From Portunus trituberculatus (Eukaryota > Arthropoda > Malacostraca > Decapoda > Portunidae): DNA of 64,000 nt. The position numbers and the translations under genes are program-made. Shown here in pieces: positions 1-9,984 of the stretch. The stretch's first letter is position 1. Each line of letters opens with the position of its first letter. The notes beneath the pieces are model-generated. The model made no database searches. It was not told the DNA's origin and saw only the letters and a program-made list of their open reading frames with translations. The DNA lies in contig NC_059294.1 of assembly GCF_017591435.1 (NCBI RefSeq), positions 16,357,559 through 16,421,558 on the forward strand, given 5' to 3'.

Positions 1-5
1 CCCAA

Positions 6-796
6 ATCCGGCAACCACCGGACCTTAGACTTGCCGGACCATGGAAAATTCCGAACTATAGGTGGTTCCAAAAACATCCTCTATATACTTACCCTGCCTT
101 ATACAAGTGTAGCTGTAACATTGTTTTGATATATGATAGTTGTACATGAAAATATACATGCAGTAGTATACAGAAAAACACGTTGTAAATTAAGTTCAGC
201 ATGGAAAAGTTTTGCCTGCGCCATTATCATCTCGCCGGACACAGGGACATTACCAGCGCGCCAAAGCTTAAACCCCTGTATGAGAGCGCTGTCTAAATCA
301 CTGCTTTTACCCTCCTTAAGTGTTCTACGAACCTCCAAGTTCTTGCTCTCACACTCACTGTAAAACTTGAGAAGTTGATTCTTCTGCTTTTTTATATCAT
401 AGACGGTTGATGAGCCAGTGTTGTACTGTTGGCATAGGCTCCACACTGAAACACCTTTATCTAGCTTTCTCAATAGATCCACTTTCTGTTGCACTGATAT
501 TGTCATATGTTTGTGCTTTTTCTTTGGTTCACACACAACGTTATCACTTCCTGGTCGCTTGGAAGCCATGTTTAGGGGCAAATATTACAGAAAAAAATGT
601 TTATGCACCTGGGAGGGTGGTGCTTGCAATGAGCGGCAGCGTGGTACTGATCCAAATTTGACCCAGAATGCCCGGGCTCCAAAACACAGTAGAGCCGCTA
701 CAGCGCCGCCGCTTCCTAGCGATGGTCCGGCAAATTACTCCGGCCAATTAAAAAATTCCGGAAATTTTTTTTGCCGGATTACAGGTGTTGCCGGAT
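6..796 (-). mobile_element. Tigger/pogo-like DNA transposon remnant
   Basis: The first and last bases form a short inverted repeat (ATCCGGCAAC at 6-15, its complement at 787-796). A second CCGGACCAT-type block lies further in at both ends (around 33-42 and 722-732). The interior encodes only the N-terminal DNA-binding half of a CENP-B/Tigger transposase on the minus strand. At about 0.8 kb it is far shorter than a full Tigger (about 2.5 kb), so it is an internal deletion derivative. Target-site TA duplication cannot be confirmed so close to the window edge. Confidence 0.7.
99..581 (-). pseudogene. Tigger-type transposase, N-terminal DNA-binding half
   Basis: A 160-codon open frame on the minus strand. 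The likely native start is the fifth codon, Met at 569 (MASKRPGS), which opens a basic stretch followed by the CENP-B/psq helix-turn-helix (MTISVQQKVDLLRKLDKG..STVYDIKK, residues about 25-70). A Tc5/CENP-B second helix-turn-helix follows (SSDLDSALIQGFKLWRAG..ISGEM-like, about 95-135). Tigger/pogo transposases bind terminal repeats with these domains and cut DNA with a C-terminal DDE domain. That DDE domain is absent here; the frame drifts into non-homologous sequence after about residue 132. It could still bind DNA if translated but cannot catalyse transposition. A domesticated gene is not indicated, because terminal repeats bracket it. Confidence 0.7.
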
Positions 797-1146
797 GAAA
801 GAATACCAGATTAAAGGGGTTCAACTTGTATATATATAAGAGGCCCACTTGAAATACTGGTTCTCTTAAAGAATAGTTAAGAATTAGCCAAAATTAAGGA
901 ACAAATGTCCTGACACCTCCCTCTAAAACAAGTTGAGTCATAGGAAGATGAAAATACAGCAGCAGGCAGGAGTTCCCGAGTTTCCATGTTTATCCAAATT
1001 CAACAAATAAAAACTTATATTCATGGATTACAGAAAATTATTGATAGAGAAAAGAGTTCTATCTTCATATAAAAATTCTTACATGAATTCAAATAAACAT
1101 TAGTACTTTCCTAAAAATTATATAAAAACATCTATTTTGGTAGATA

Positions 1147-1148
<2 letters not shown>
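797..1148. other. No recognisable feature
   Basis: AT-rich intergenic sequence between the Tigger remnant and the first microsatellite. I see no coding, RNA or repeat signal in it. Confidence 0.5.

Positions 1149-1178
<30 letters not shown>
1149..1178. repeat. (CT)n microsatellite
   Basis: Fifteen uninterrupted CT units, 56 bp upstream of an (AC)n tract. Confidence 0.95.
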
Positions 1179-1180
<2 letters not shown>

Positions 1181-1229
1181 AAAAAATTATGATTACAAGT
1201 CCAAAATCCTCAAGTCTGCGGTGAATTAT

Positions 1230-1233
<4 letters not shown>

Positions 1234-1305
<72 letters not shown>
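1234..1305. repeat. (AC)n microsatellite, landing tract of LINE C1
   Basis: About 36 AC units. The 5'-truncated LINE C1 begins at the next base. Confidence 0.95.
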
Positions 1306-1307
<2 letters not shown>

Positions 1308-1469
1308 ATAGAAGGGTGGAAGCATGGAATAGTTTAGACGTGGAAGTGGTCAACGCAAGGAATATTCATGATTTTAAGAAAAAGCTGGACATTAGTAGAT
1401 ATGGAGACGGGACAGTACGAGCATAGCTCCTTTCCCGTATGTTACAATTAGGTAAATACAATTAGGTAA

Positions 1470-1471
<2 letters not shown>
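1306..1471 (+). mobile_element. LINE family C, 3' end only (C1)
   Basis: This matches the 3' end of the minus-strand copy at 56,961-57,522: the last codons of a reverse-transcriptase ORF (EGWKHGIV.., then DISRYGDGTVRA ending in TAG at about 1,425) and a short 3' UTR with two AATTAGGTAAATAC motifs. The element is 5'-truncated to about 165 bp and lies between two (AC)n tracts. The C-terminal peptide parallels the YGDGATRA ending of family A, so C belongs to the same CR1-group lineage. Confidence 0.8.

Positions 1472-1536
<65 letters not shown>
1472..1536. repeat. (AC)n tract between LINE C1 and LINE A1
   Basis: About 32 AC units. It follows the AGGTAAATAC 3' motif of C1 directly and ends where truncated LINE A1 starts. 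Confidence 0.95.
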
Positions 1537-1538
<2 letters not shown>

Positions 1539-3704
1539 GGAGACCGATTAAATTACAGAAAGGCTAATATTGAGAATCTCAGGAACTATTTTAAAAATGT
1601 AAACTGGGAGGAGATGGAAAACTCAGAGACGATGCAAGAGAAATATAACTTATTTTTGGATATATATAAAACAGGAGTCAGAGAATATGTCCCAAAATAT
1701 AGACCTAAAGAACAAGGAAAGAAAGATTGGTTTAATGCAAGGTGTGCTAGGGCAAAGGAGAAAAGAGATGGAACATGGAAAAGATGGAGGAGAAATAGAA
1801 ATCCAACAAATAAGGAAAACTTCAAGGCAGCGAGAGATGAATATGTTAAGGTAAGGTAGGAAGAGGAAAAGAACTTTGAAAAGGACATTGTCGAAAAATG
1901 TAAGGAGCAACCAAAATTGTTCTATAGAGTCATAAGTGGAAAAATAAGACAAAGAGAAACAATAGAAAGGTTAAAAGGAGAGAACGGGATGGTGGAAGAC
2001 CCAAAAACTATGGCAGAACTATTAAATAATAAATTCCAGGAGGTCTTTACTAAGGAATCTAAATTTGAAAGGCCACAGGGTAATAGAGAGACAGTCTATA
2101 TGAAAGAGATTAAAGTAACCAAGCTTGAAATAAAAAAATTAATGAAGGAACTGGATGAAGACAAGGCAATGGGACCAGATGAAGTCTCAGGCAGAATACT
2201 GAAAGAATGTAGGGAAGAACTAGCAAGTCCTATATACAACATCATAAAATGCTCAATAGAAAATGGAACAGTACCAGTAGAATGGAAAAGAGCTGAGGTG
2301 GTTCCCATATATAAGAGTGGAAGGAAGGAAGAACCTTTAAATTACAGACCGGTATCACTAACTAGTGTAATATGCAAGATGTGTGAAAGAATAATAAAGA
2401 AACAATGGATCGAGTTCCTTGAAGACAACAAATTAATATCAAATAGCCAATTTGGTTTTAGGAAAAGACGGTCTTGTGTAACTAATTTACTGAGTTTCTA
2501 TTCTAGAATAGTTGATAGAGTACAAGAGAGAGAGGGGATGGGTTGACTGTATTTATTTCGATTTAAAAAAGGCGTTTGACAAAGTGCCACATGCAAGATT
2601 ACTATGGAAGTTAGAGGAGAAGGGTGGCTTAAAAGGAAGCACATTGAGATGGATAGAAAATTATTTGAGGGGGAGAGAAATAAGGACGATAGTTAAAGAT
2701 ATGAAGTCCAAGTGGAGGGAGAGCAGTAGAAAGCGGAGTGCCACAGGGGTCAGTATTGGCACCAATACTTTTCCTCATTTATATTAACGACATGCCAGAA
2801 GGAGTGAACAGCAACATAAATCTGTTTGCAGATGATACGAAACTGTGCAGAGTTATAAAGCAAAAAGAGGATTGTGAAATACTGCAAGAAGACCTAAATA
2901 AGATATGGGAATGGAGCAAAAAGTGGGAAATGGAATTCAATGTGAACAAAAGCCATGTCATGGTAATGGGAAAGAGTGAAAGACGACCCGTGGGATTCTA
3001 TAAGATGGGAGATGGAATAGAACTGGAGAAAGTAAAAAAGGAAAAGGACTTAGGAGTGACGATGGAAGAAAACAATCAACCAGTAAGCCATATTGATAAA
3101 ATTTTTTAGAGAAACATATAATTTGTTAAGGAATATTGGAGTAGCATTTCACCACATGGACAAAGAAATGATGAAGAAATTGATAAGTACTTTAATAAGA
3201 CCCAGATTGGAATATGCAGGAGTAGTGTGGACCCCTTATAAAAAGAAACACATAAGGAAAATGGAGAGACTACAAAAAATGGCTACAAGAATGGTTCCAG
3301 AATTTGAACGGATGACATATGAGGAGAGACTATGGACTATGGATCTACCAACCCTGGAACAAAGAAGGGAGAGAGGAGACCTGATACAAGTTTTTAAATT
3401 GATCAACGGAATGGACCAAGTGGATAATAAGAAACTGATCCTGAGAGAAGAATATGACATTCGAGGCACAAGATCGCATAGTAAAAAGCTGAGAAAAGGA
3501 AGATGTCTGAGAGATGTTAAAAAATATAGTTTCCCGCAAAGATGTATTGAGACGTGGAACAGTTTAAATGAAGAAGTAATGTCTGCAACGAGTGTGCATA
3601 CTTTTAAAGTAAGATGGGATAAATGTAGATATGGAGACGGGGCCACACGAGCATAAAGCCCAGGCCCTGTAAAACTACAACTAGGTAAATACAACTAGGT
3701 AAAT
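1537..3704 (+). mobile_element. LINE family A, 5'-truncated copy (A1)
   Basis: A CR1-group non-LTR retrotransposon starting between the endonuclease and reverse-transcriptase domains (AAGGAGACCGATTAAATTAC) immediately after an (AC)n tract. It ends with the family-A 3' UTR: GCCACACGAGCATAAAG, CCCAGGCCCTGTAAAACTAC, then two ACTAGGTAAATAC motifs running into a short AC tail. Other family-A copies are at 12,177-21,217 (A2, split), 23,681-28,830 (minus) and 54,200-56,888 (minus). Confidence 0.9.
1614..3656 (+). pseudogene. LINE A1 reverse transcriptase
   Basis: The pieces give a pre-RT linker (ENSETMQEKYN..PKYRPKEQ), the RT motifs DKAMGPDEVSG, NYRPVSLTSV and QFGFRKRRSC, the YFDLKKAFDKVPH block, catalytic FADD at 2,825-2,836 with both aspartates intact, then the C-terminal thumb region ending YGDGATRA. 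Damage: a TAG at 1,857, an extra G near 2,534, a 4-nt insertion at 2,714-2,720 (shared with A2), and an extra T near 3,105. RT would copy the element RNA into DNA at a nicked target. It is now non-coding. The C-terminal EERL..RRERGDLI pattern and FADD (rather than YADD) favour the CR1 group; the exact clade needs a tree. Confidence 0.9.
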
Positions 3705-3719
3705 ACACACACACACACA
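3705..3719. repeat. Short (AC)n tail of LINE A1
   Basis: About seven AC units between the A1 3' end and the first base of LINE D. Confidence 0.85.
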
Positions 3720-3774
3720 ACATTAGAAAAGGATGTATTCTTTATAACGGAAGTGATGTCTAGCTTATCTGAGA

Positions 3775-5397
3775 GGATGAAGAATCTGGAGAAGAAAAAC
3801 ACTGACTTAAGGGATAAACTCAAGTGTTTTGAGTGTGCAATCGGATAATGTCGAAATAAAACAAAAAATGGAGTATCTCAAGCAAGAAAATGAGACTCTG
3901 AAGGAAAAGTGTAACAATTACAAGGACATTATTCAAGGAATTAACCAGAAGGTGCAGGACAACAACAAAAAGGTGAAAGAGGAAATACAGGAAAACTGAA
4001 GGATGAATTGAAAAAGGAAAGTGAGAACCAGAAAATGAGTTTTAATGAAATAGTGAAAAAGTAAATACAAGACAGGACAAAAGACACAGTAATACAGGTC
4101 ATTAAGGAGAAGAAAGACCTAGTCAGAGACACAGATGACAAGAAGAAATGTATTGTAGTATGGGTTTTGAAAAAAAAGAAAAATCCAATCTGGTATGTAA
4201 AGGAAAACGAAGAGAAAGAGTTGGCAAGAGACATAATAAATACAGTTCAGGATAAATAGCAAAGTCTTGAAAGAGAAATAGAAGTGTATAGGATGAAAAG
4301 ATACAGTGATGGACAAGTAAGATCTATGAAAATAAGATTGAGATCACAAGTAGCGGTGGAAGAACTACAAACGAGAGCAAGAAAACTAGCTCATTCAGAT
4401 GTATACAAAGATGTATGGGTAAAAAGAGACATGAATTTGGAAGAGAGAGAAAGATTAAAAGAATTGAGAAACGAAGTAAAAGAAAGAAATAAAAAGCGTA
4501 AAGAGACAGAAAAAAAAAGTTTTTTTGTTAAGTTTGTAACATGAGACTGAGGAAATGGTACATCAAGGAAAGAAAAGAAAGAGCAGAGGAGGAAAAGAGG
4601 GGAAAGGTGGAAGATTAAAAGTTGCTTATACAAATATAAATGGACTTGTCTCAGGGATAAATGAATTGAACAACTTTATTAAGGAGATTGAGCCAGACAT
4701 AATGGGGATCGCAGAAACCTAACTAAGAAATCAACTACCACCAAACTCCATTGGGAACAGTCTATATAATATCTACATGAAAAATAGAGAAGCAAAATAG
4801 GATGGAGGAGTGATGATATTAAGCAAAAAAAAAGTTAAAGGTATTGAATATGAATTATGGCAAAAAACTGTGCAGAAATTTTATCAGTTGTAGTTGAGAA
4901 AAATGATACGGAGAAGAGAGAATTTGTAGTCTGCTATATACCACCTAAGACAAGATCTTGGAGTCTAGAGGAGTATGGGGAAGTTCTGAAAGATACTAAA
5001 CGCTCACTAATTGAAATATTAGAAAAGAAATACTGTAATAATGGGGGACTTCAACTGTAAGGAAGTGCACTGGGAAGATATGACTACAGAGGGAAATGAG
5101 GATTCATGGGGATACATGTTACTGGAGTTAACTATGGAATATACAACGACACAATGGATTCAAGAAAACACCAGATTTAGGAACAGTGAAGAGCCATTAA
5201 GACTGGATTTATTATTTACAACGGAACCTGAAATTGTGGATGGGGTAGAGTATAAGACACCTTTGGCAAAAAGTGACCATGTACTAATAGTAGCAACCTT
5301 CAAGGAAATGTTTGGAAAAGAATGGAATGAAAAACATAAAGAAGGAAGATTGACATATAGCAAAACCAATTTTTTAGAACTCAAAGTCTTTTCCTAA
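3775..5397 (+). pseudogene. LINE D ORF1 region and endonuclease
   Basis: ORF1 remnants are coiled-coil in character (KNTDLRDKL, KQENETLKEKC). At 4,284-4,545 lies a domain seen upstream of the endonuclease in families A, B and E (MKRYSDGQVRSMKIRLRSQ.., a basic RNA-binding-like segment comparable to the C-terminal domain of LINE ORF1 proteins). Apurinic-type endonuclease motifs are readable: YTNINGL near 4,630, GIAET near 4,705, YIPPKTRSW at 4,941-4,970, GDFNCKEVHWED at 5,044-5,080, LDLLFT at 5,203-5,220 and KSDH at 5,269-5,280. Several in-frame stops separate them. Confidence 0.8.
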
Positions 5398-5432
5398 AGA
5401 CGGACTGGACTAAATTTGACAACCAGGCAAGA

Positions 5433-7437
5433 GTGGAGGAAAAGTGGATGACATTTAAAGAAATTTATAATGACGGAGTGAATAAATATGTACCGAGACT
5501 GAAAATTAAAGATAGATATAAGGAAGAATGGTTTAATAGAAAACGTGAAGAAGCAAGAGATAGAAGGGATAGAACGTGGAAGAAATGGAGAAAAGATAAA
5601 ACACCCAAGGAAGTGGCAAGACTGTATTAGAGAAAGGATCAACTATGTTAAAATACGAAGAGATGAAAAGAAAAACTATGAGAAAAACATAATAGAAAAA
5701 TGCAAGGAACAGCCAAACATCATTTATAGATATATAAATGGAAAGTTGAAAAATAAACATGAAATAGAGAAACTAGTTTATGAAAATAATGAATACAGCA
5801 ATCAATTGGGAATGGCAGAAATAATGAACAGACACTTTCAATAAGTTTTTACAAGAGAAAAAAACATGAATTATGAAGAACTAGGAAATAAATTTCCTCT
5901 GATGAGTGGCATCATTATTTCAGAGCAGGAAATAATGATGCAATTACGAAACTTAGATGTAAGAAAAACACATGGTCTGGATGGAATTGCAAATTGGATA
6001 TTGAAGGAGTGTAGAGAAGAGCTGGCAAATAAGGAATACAATATAATAAAATGTTCTATTGAAAAGGGAAAAGTACTAGAAGACTGGAACAAAAGCCAAT
6101 ATTGTGCCAATACATAAAGGAGGAAATAAAGAGAACCCAACAAATTAGAGGCCAGTGTCCCTAACAAGTACAATAGCTAAAATATGTGAATGTGTGATCA
6201 AAGAAAGATGGATCAAACATTTGGAAAAAAAATATATAATAAATGAAAGACAATTTTGCTTTACAAAAAGATCATGCGTAACAAACCTTATATGCTTTTA
6301 CTCTAGAGTCATAGACATAACACATGAAAGAGATGGATGGGTTGACAGTGTATTTCTAGATTTTAAAAAAAGCATTTGATAAAGTTCCACACAGAAAATT
6401 AATAAGAAAACTTGAAGATATAGGGGGAATAAAAGGAAAATTGCTGGAATGGATGAAGGATTTCCTAACTGGAAGAACTCTGAAAATGACAATTAGAGAT
6501 AAGGAGTCCACCTGGAAGGAAGTTATAAGTGGGGTTCTGCAAGGCTCTGTGTTGGCCCCAATTATGTTTGCAATATACATAAATGACATGGATGAAGGAG
6601 TTGAAAGCTATTTGAGTTTCTTTACAGATGACGCAAAACTTTTGAAGAAAGTAGGGTCGTACGATGATGGTAGAACTCTACAGTAGGATTTAGATAGACT
6701 ATGGGAATGGAGTAAAAGATGGGAGATGGACTTCAACATTAAGAAATGTAGCATAATGGAATTTGGGAAGAGCAAAAATAGGATAACAAGACATATAAAC
6801 TTGGAAAAGAGAAGATTAAGAAGGTGGAAAGTGAAAGGGATCTGGGAGTTCCCATAACAAAAGGAAATGTCCCCCAATAAACATATAAATAAAATTGTTG
6901 ATGAGACCTACAACTTACTGAGAAATATTAGAATTGCATTTTCATATATTGATGAAGATATGGTGAAAAAGTTATTGGTGTCCTTGATCAGACCACGACG
7001 AGTATGCAGCAGTACTGTGGTCACCTAACACGAGGAAGAATATCAGGAAAATTGAAAGGATACAAAGAGCAGCCACTAAACTGGCCCCAACTTTGTCGGC
7101 TCTTACATATGAAAAGAGACTGGAGAGACTGGAATTATCATCATTGGAGAAGAGAAGAGAAAGAGGCGACCTGTTGATCATCTAATGAATAATGAATAAC
7201 ATGGAGCTTCCTAATAGGATCAACCTGCTGAAGAGAGACAGAAGGGACACAAGAGGACATGGATTAAAACTCAGAAAAAACAACTACAGAAGAGACTTCA
7301 AGAAAAACAGCTTCCCCTATAAAGTGATAGATATGTGGAACAGAGTGGACAGAGAGGTGGTGTGTGCAAAGTCTATACACGACTTTAAGAGAAAATTAGA
7401 CACTGTGAGATACAGAGACAGGACAACACAAGCATAG
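5433..7437 (+). pseudogene. LINE D reverse transcriptase
   Basis: Fragments in order: linker (MEEKWMTFKEIYNDGVNKYVP), KTHGLDGIANWILKECREEL (motif 0-1), RPVSLTSTIAKICECVIK, QFCFTKRSCVTNLICFYSRV, FLDFKKSI, LQGSVLAPIMFAIYINDM and FTDDAKL near 6,622-6,640 (FADD changed to FTDD, both aspartates kept). The C-terminal block ends YRDRTTQA. Frameshifts or stops lie near 5,630, 5,845, 6,100, 6,367 and 6,687, plus several after 6,860. It is recognisable as the same lineage as families A and E but clearly a separate, older family. Confidence 0.85.
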
Positions 7438-7467
7438 GCTCCCCTCCCATAAAATACAACTAGGTAA

Positions 7468-7469
<2 letters not shown>

Positions 7470-7532
<63 letters not shown>
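7470..7532. repeat. (AC)n tract between LINE D and SINE1
   Basis: About 31 AC units following AACTAGGTAAATAC of LINE D. Confidence 0.95.
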
Positions 7533-7534
<2 letters not shown>

Positions 7535-7809
7535 GGTTAGAGCACTGGCTTCACAAGCCGGAGGACCGGGGTTCGATTCCCCGGCCGGGTGGAGATATTT
7601 GGGTGTGTCTCTTTTCACGTGTATCCCCTGTTCACCTAGCAGTGAGTAGGTACAGGATGTAAATCGAGGAGTTCTGACCTTGTTGTCCCGGTGTGTGGTG
7701 TGTGCCTGGTCTCAGACCTATCCGAAGATCGGAAATAATGAGCTCTGACCTCGTTCCGTAGGGTAACGTCTGGCTGTCTCGTCAGAGACTGCAGCAGATC
7801 AAACAGTGA

Positions 7810-7812
<3 letters not shown>
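7533..7812 (+). mobile_element. tRNA-derived SINE, family 1 (S1a)
   Basis: The head is tRNA-like: GTGGTTAGAGCACTGG (D-arm/A-box side), a 5-bp anticodon-type stem with loop TTCACAA, and a T-arm CGGGGTTCGATTCCCCG containing a consensus B box (GGTTCGATTCC, 7,570-7,580). An unrelated body of about 210 bp follows, ending CAGCAGATCAAACAGTGAA and then (AC)n. The acceptor-stem 5' half is missing; the element starts inside the tRNA head right at the AC tract. It closely matches the minus-strand copy at 57,724-58,006, and more loosely the one at 62,217-62,486. It is not a functional tRNA gene. Confidence 0.85.
7570..7580 (+). promoter_or_regulatory. RNA polymerase III B box of SINE S1a
   Basis: GGTTCGATTCC matches the pol III internal promoter B-box consensus inside the T-arm. 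The A box is partly lost with the 5' truncation, so transcription is doubtful. Confidence 0.7.

Positions 7813-7868
<56 letters not shown>
7813..7868. repeat. (AC)n tail of SINE S1a, landing tract of LINE B1
   Basis: About 28 AC units. The full-length 5' end of LINE B1 starts at the next base. Confidence 0.95.
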
Positions 7869-7871
<3 letters not shown>

Positions 7872-8126
7872 GCTGTCGCTGAGAGAGGACGGCTCATCTC
7901 CGGCTGCGGACGGGAAGAAGGAAAATACCTATGGTGTTACAGGGCCCGGGTAACTCTAAGTTAGTGTCCTGTTAATGTCCTACTGTCGCTTAGTGTTGAA
8001 AGTGAGGGATATGAAGAGTGATCCCTGAGAGGAGAGTGTGGGCGGTGATTGTTTTGGCCGTAATCAGCTGACGATAACAAAAATGGTGTCTAGACAAGCC
8101 AGAGACTTTGAAGGTTTTATAACTAC

Positions 8127-8340
8127 GCCGTGGTACAGTGGATCCGTGCGTGCTTTGGGATCCGAGGGGTCTCCAAGCGCACGGGTTCGAATCCTGTCTA
8201 CGGTCTGAGTGTAGGTTGGGCTTCCTCACTCGGGGCAACGGTTTCCTAGCGGGTGGGCTTTGAAATAGGAGGTACCCTTAATAAGTATCCCCTTTAGCCC
8301 ATAAATTCCCGCGAAAAGCCCACATGGTATAAAAAAAAAA
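8127..8340 (+). mobile_element. tRNA-derived SINE, family 2, inserted in LINE B1
   Basis: It interrupts the B1 coding sequence: in the intact copy B2 the codons TTPKGLEKL are contiguous, while here they are split between ACTAC (8,126) and GGACTGG (8,341). The head resembles a tRNA with a long variable arm (class II, Ser/Leu-like): TGGTACAGTGGA as A-box region and GGTTCGAATCC as B box at 8,184-8,194. A body of about 130 bp follows and ends in a ten-base poly(A) (8,331-8,340). Unlike SINE1 it has a poly(A) tail and is not at an AC tract, so it uses different machinery. A clean target-site duplication could not be seen. Confidence 0.85.
8184..8194 (+). promoter_or_regulatory. RNA polymerase III B box of SINE2
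   Basis: GGTTCGAATCC is an exact B-box consensus in the tRNA-like T-arm. Confidence 0.75.
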
Positions 8341-9234
8341 GGACTGGAGAAATTAGATATGGATGCAAGAATCCAGGCACTGGAAAGTAAGTTCCTAAAC
8401 ATTTTGTCCATAGAAGAAAAACTGGATAGAGTTCTAGCCAAGAATGATTCGTTCAAAAAAGATATCTATTTGCTAACGTTAGCGAATAAAGAGCTATTGA
8501 AGGAAAAAGTAGAGATGGAGAAAGAAAACCAACAACTAAGGAAACAATGTGAAGAGATGAAGGCTAAACTCATGGAAATGGAGATGAAAATATCCGAAGG
8601 GGACTTGAGGAAGATGGAATGCCTTAATCTAATTGATACCAGGATGAAAGAAGTGAACCATGAACATCAGGAGGTACAAAGGTCATTTAGGGAGATAGTA
8701 AAAAAGCAGGAAGAGGAAAATAAAGGGATTACGCAGAGGGAAATGGTAAAGGCACTAAAGGAAAATGAGTATGTGGTGAGAGATATTGCTGAAAAGAAAA
8801 AATGTGTGATCATAATAGGATTGAGGGAAGAAACTAACAGGAACTGGCAGGACAGGAGAGATAAGGAAAATGACAGGATTAAGTCTTTACTGAACAAGAT
8901 CTCTGTGGAAGAAGAGGACCTATATGATGAGGTAGAAGAAAGTGTGAGATTGGGAGCTTTTGAGGAAGGCAAGAATAGACCATTAAAATTGAAATTAAAG
9001 TCTCAGGTGGCAGCGGAGGCCTTGGAAACTTAAGGACACTGAGGAAACCAAAACAATTTACATAAGAAGAAATATGTCACAAGATGAGCGAATGAAATTG
9101 AAAGAGCTTGTAACTGAAGTGAAGGAGAGGAATGGCGAAAGAACAGAGGAGGAAAAGACCAAGTTTTTTAGGAGGATGAGAAATGGGAGGCTAAAGAAGT
9201 GGTGGATAAAACAGATGGAATAGCCATTACATGG

Positions 9235-9960
9235 AAGAATGAGACTAGGAATGGAATAAAAGTGACTTACATGAACATAGATGGATTTCTGTCTAAGAGG
9301 CTAGAATGTATGGATTACCTCAGAAATAACAAACCGGACATAATGTGTGTAGTGGAAACAAAGCTAAGGCCCGAAATAAAGCTAGACTGGTTTGTTGTAA
9401 AACACTACAAAGTATGGAGAAATGATAGAAAAAATAAAGGAGGTGGTGGTATAATGGTTCTTACTAAGGAAGATATGATAGTGAAGGAGGTGAACTATAG
9501 TTAGAGAAATGAGGAGGAGTGATAAGTATGCTTATAACAGATGGCAAGAGGGGACATTAATATTATAATAGTATACATACCACCCAGAACCAGTGCTTGG
9601 GAATATGAACAGTACCAAATGGTGATGAGAAATACTCTAGACAGAATGAAGCAAGAACTCATCAGAAAGGATAGAGCGATGATAGTTGGAGACTTTAATT
9701 GCAAAGAAATAGTGTGGGAAGACTACGATGTGGTGAATGGTGGTGAGTGGGCAGAAGAATTGTTAAAGATAGCAACAAATCACTTGATGACACAGTGGGT
9801 GAGATCACCAACAAGGTGCAGGGGACAAGATGTTGCAGCAAGGTTGAATTTGGTATTTACCAGGGGAATCTCTCTAAAAGAGGAAATTGAACATGAATGT
9901 CCCTTGAGGAAAAGCGATCATGATGTCCTAAGCTTTGAGCTGGATACGGGAATTAAGCAC
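9235..9960 (+). pseudogene. LINE B1 endonuclease domain
   Basis: EEP (apurinic-type) endonuclease motifs in order: TYMNIDGFLSKR (about 9,265), IMCVVETKLRPE (metal-binding Glu), KNKGGGGIMVL, IVYIPPRTSAWEYEQY (about 9,568-9,615), IVGDFNCKEIVWED (about 9,684-9,725), ARLNLVFTRGIS and RKSDHDVLSFEL (catalytic SDH, about 9,909-9,945). The reference copy B2 has LDLVFT; here the Asp is changed to Asn. A TAG at about 9,502 and frameshifts near 9,530 and 9,950 disable it. This domain would nick the target; with the flanking AC tracts it is a candidate for the target specificity discussed in the findings. Confidence 0.85.
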
Positions 9961-9984
9961 GAATAAGATTGTGGAACGCAGGGA

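Larger units (their letters stand above)
3720..7469 (+). mobile_element. LINE family D, near full length, decayed
   Basis: It starts directly after the A1 AC tail with a lysine/glutamate-rich coiled-coil ORF1 region (3,721-4,260). A segment like the other families' ORF1 C-terminal domain follows (4,284-4,545), then an endonuclease (about 4,613-5,397) and RT (about 5,433-7,437). The 3' UTR is very short: CTCCCCTCCCATAAAATACAACTAGGTAAATAC, then (AC)n. Many stops and frameshifts make it the most degraded LINE in the left chain, so it is probably the oldest. Confidence 0.85.
8083..9205 (+). pseudogene. LINE B1 ORF1-type coiled-coil region
   Basis: The predicted start at 8,083 opens MVSRQARDFEGFITT and is interrupted by SINE2. 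Coding resumes at 8,341 (GLEKLDMDARIQALESKF) with a long heptad-rich coiled coil (residues roughly 20-150 of the open part). A compact domain follows (CVIIIGLREETNRNWQDRRD.., VRLGAFEEGKNRPLKLKLKSQ), resembling the RNA-binding C-terminal domain of LINE ORF1 proteins. A frameshift near 9,030 separates it from LKDTEETKTIYIRRNMSQDERMKL. The role in retrotransposition would be RNA binding and chaperoning; this is inferred from position and composition. Confidence 0.75.

Noticed and set aside
1586..1952. Hydrophobic Phe/Ser/Leu-rich minus-strand frames (also near 19,079, 25,676, 26,508, 55,936)
   Set aside because: They are antisense shadows of the AT-rich, Lys/Glu-rich LINE linker and recur at every family-A copy.
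7533..7600. tRNA gene with a CAC-type anticodon loop
   Set aside because: Acceptor stem is missing or unpaired and an unrelated ~210-bp body follows; three dispersed copies with AC tails identify it as a SINE.
8127..8200. Functional class II tRNA gene
   Set aside because: The tRNA-like head continues into a SINE body with poly(A), and the unit interrupts a LINE frame.
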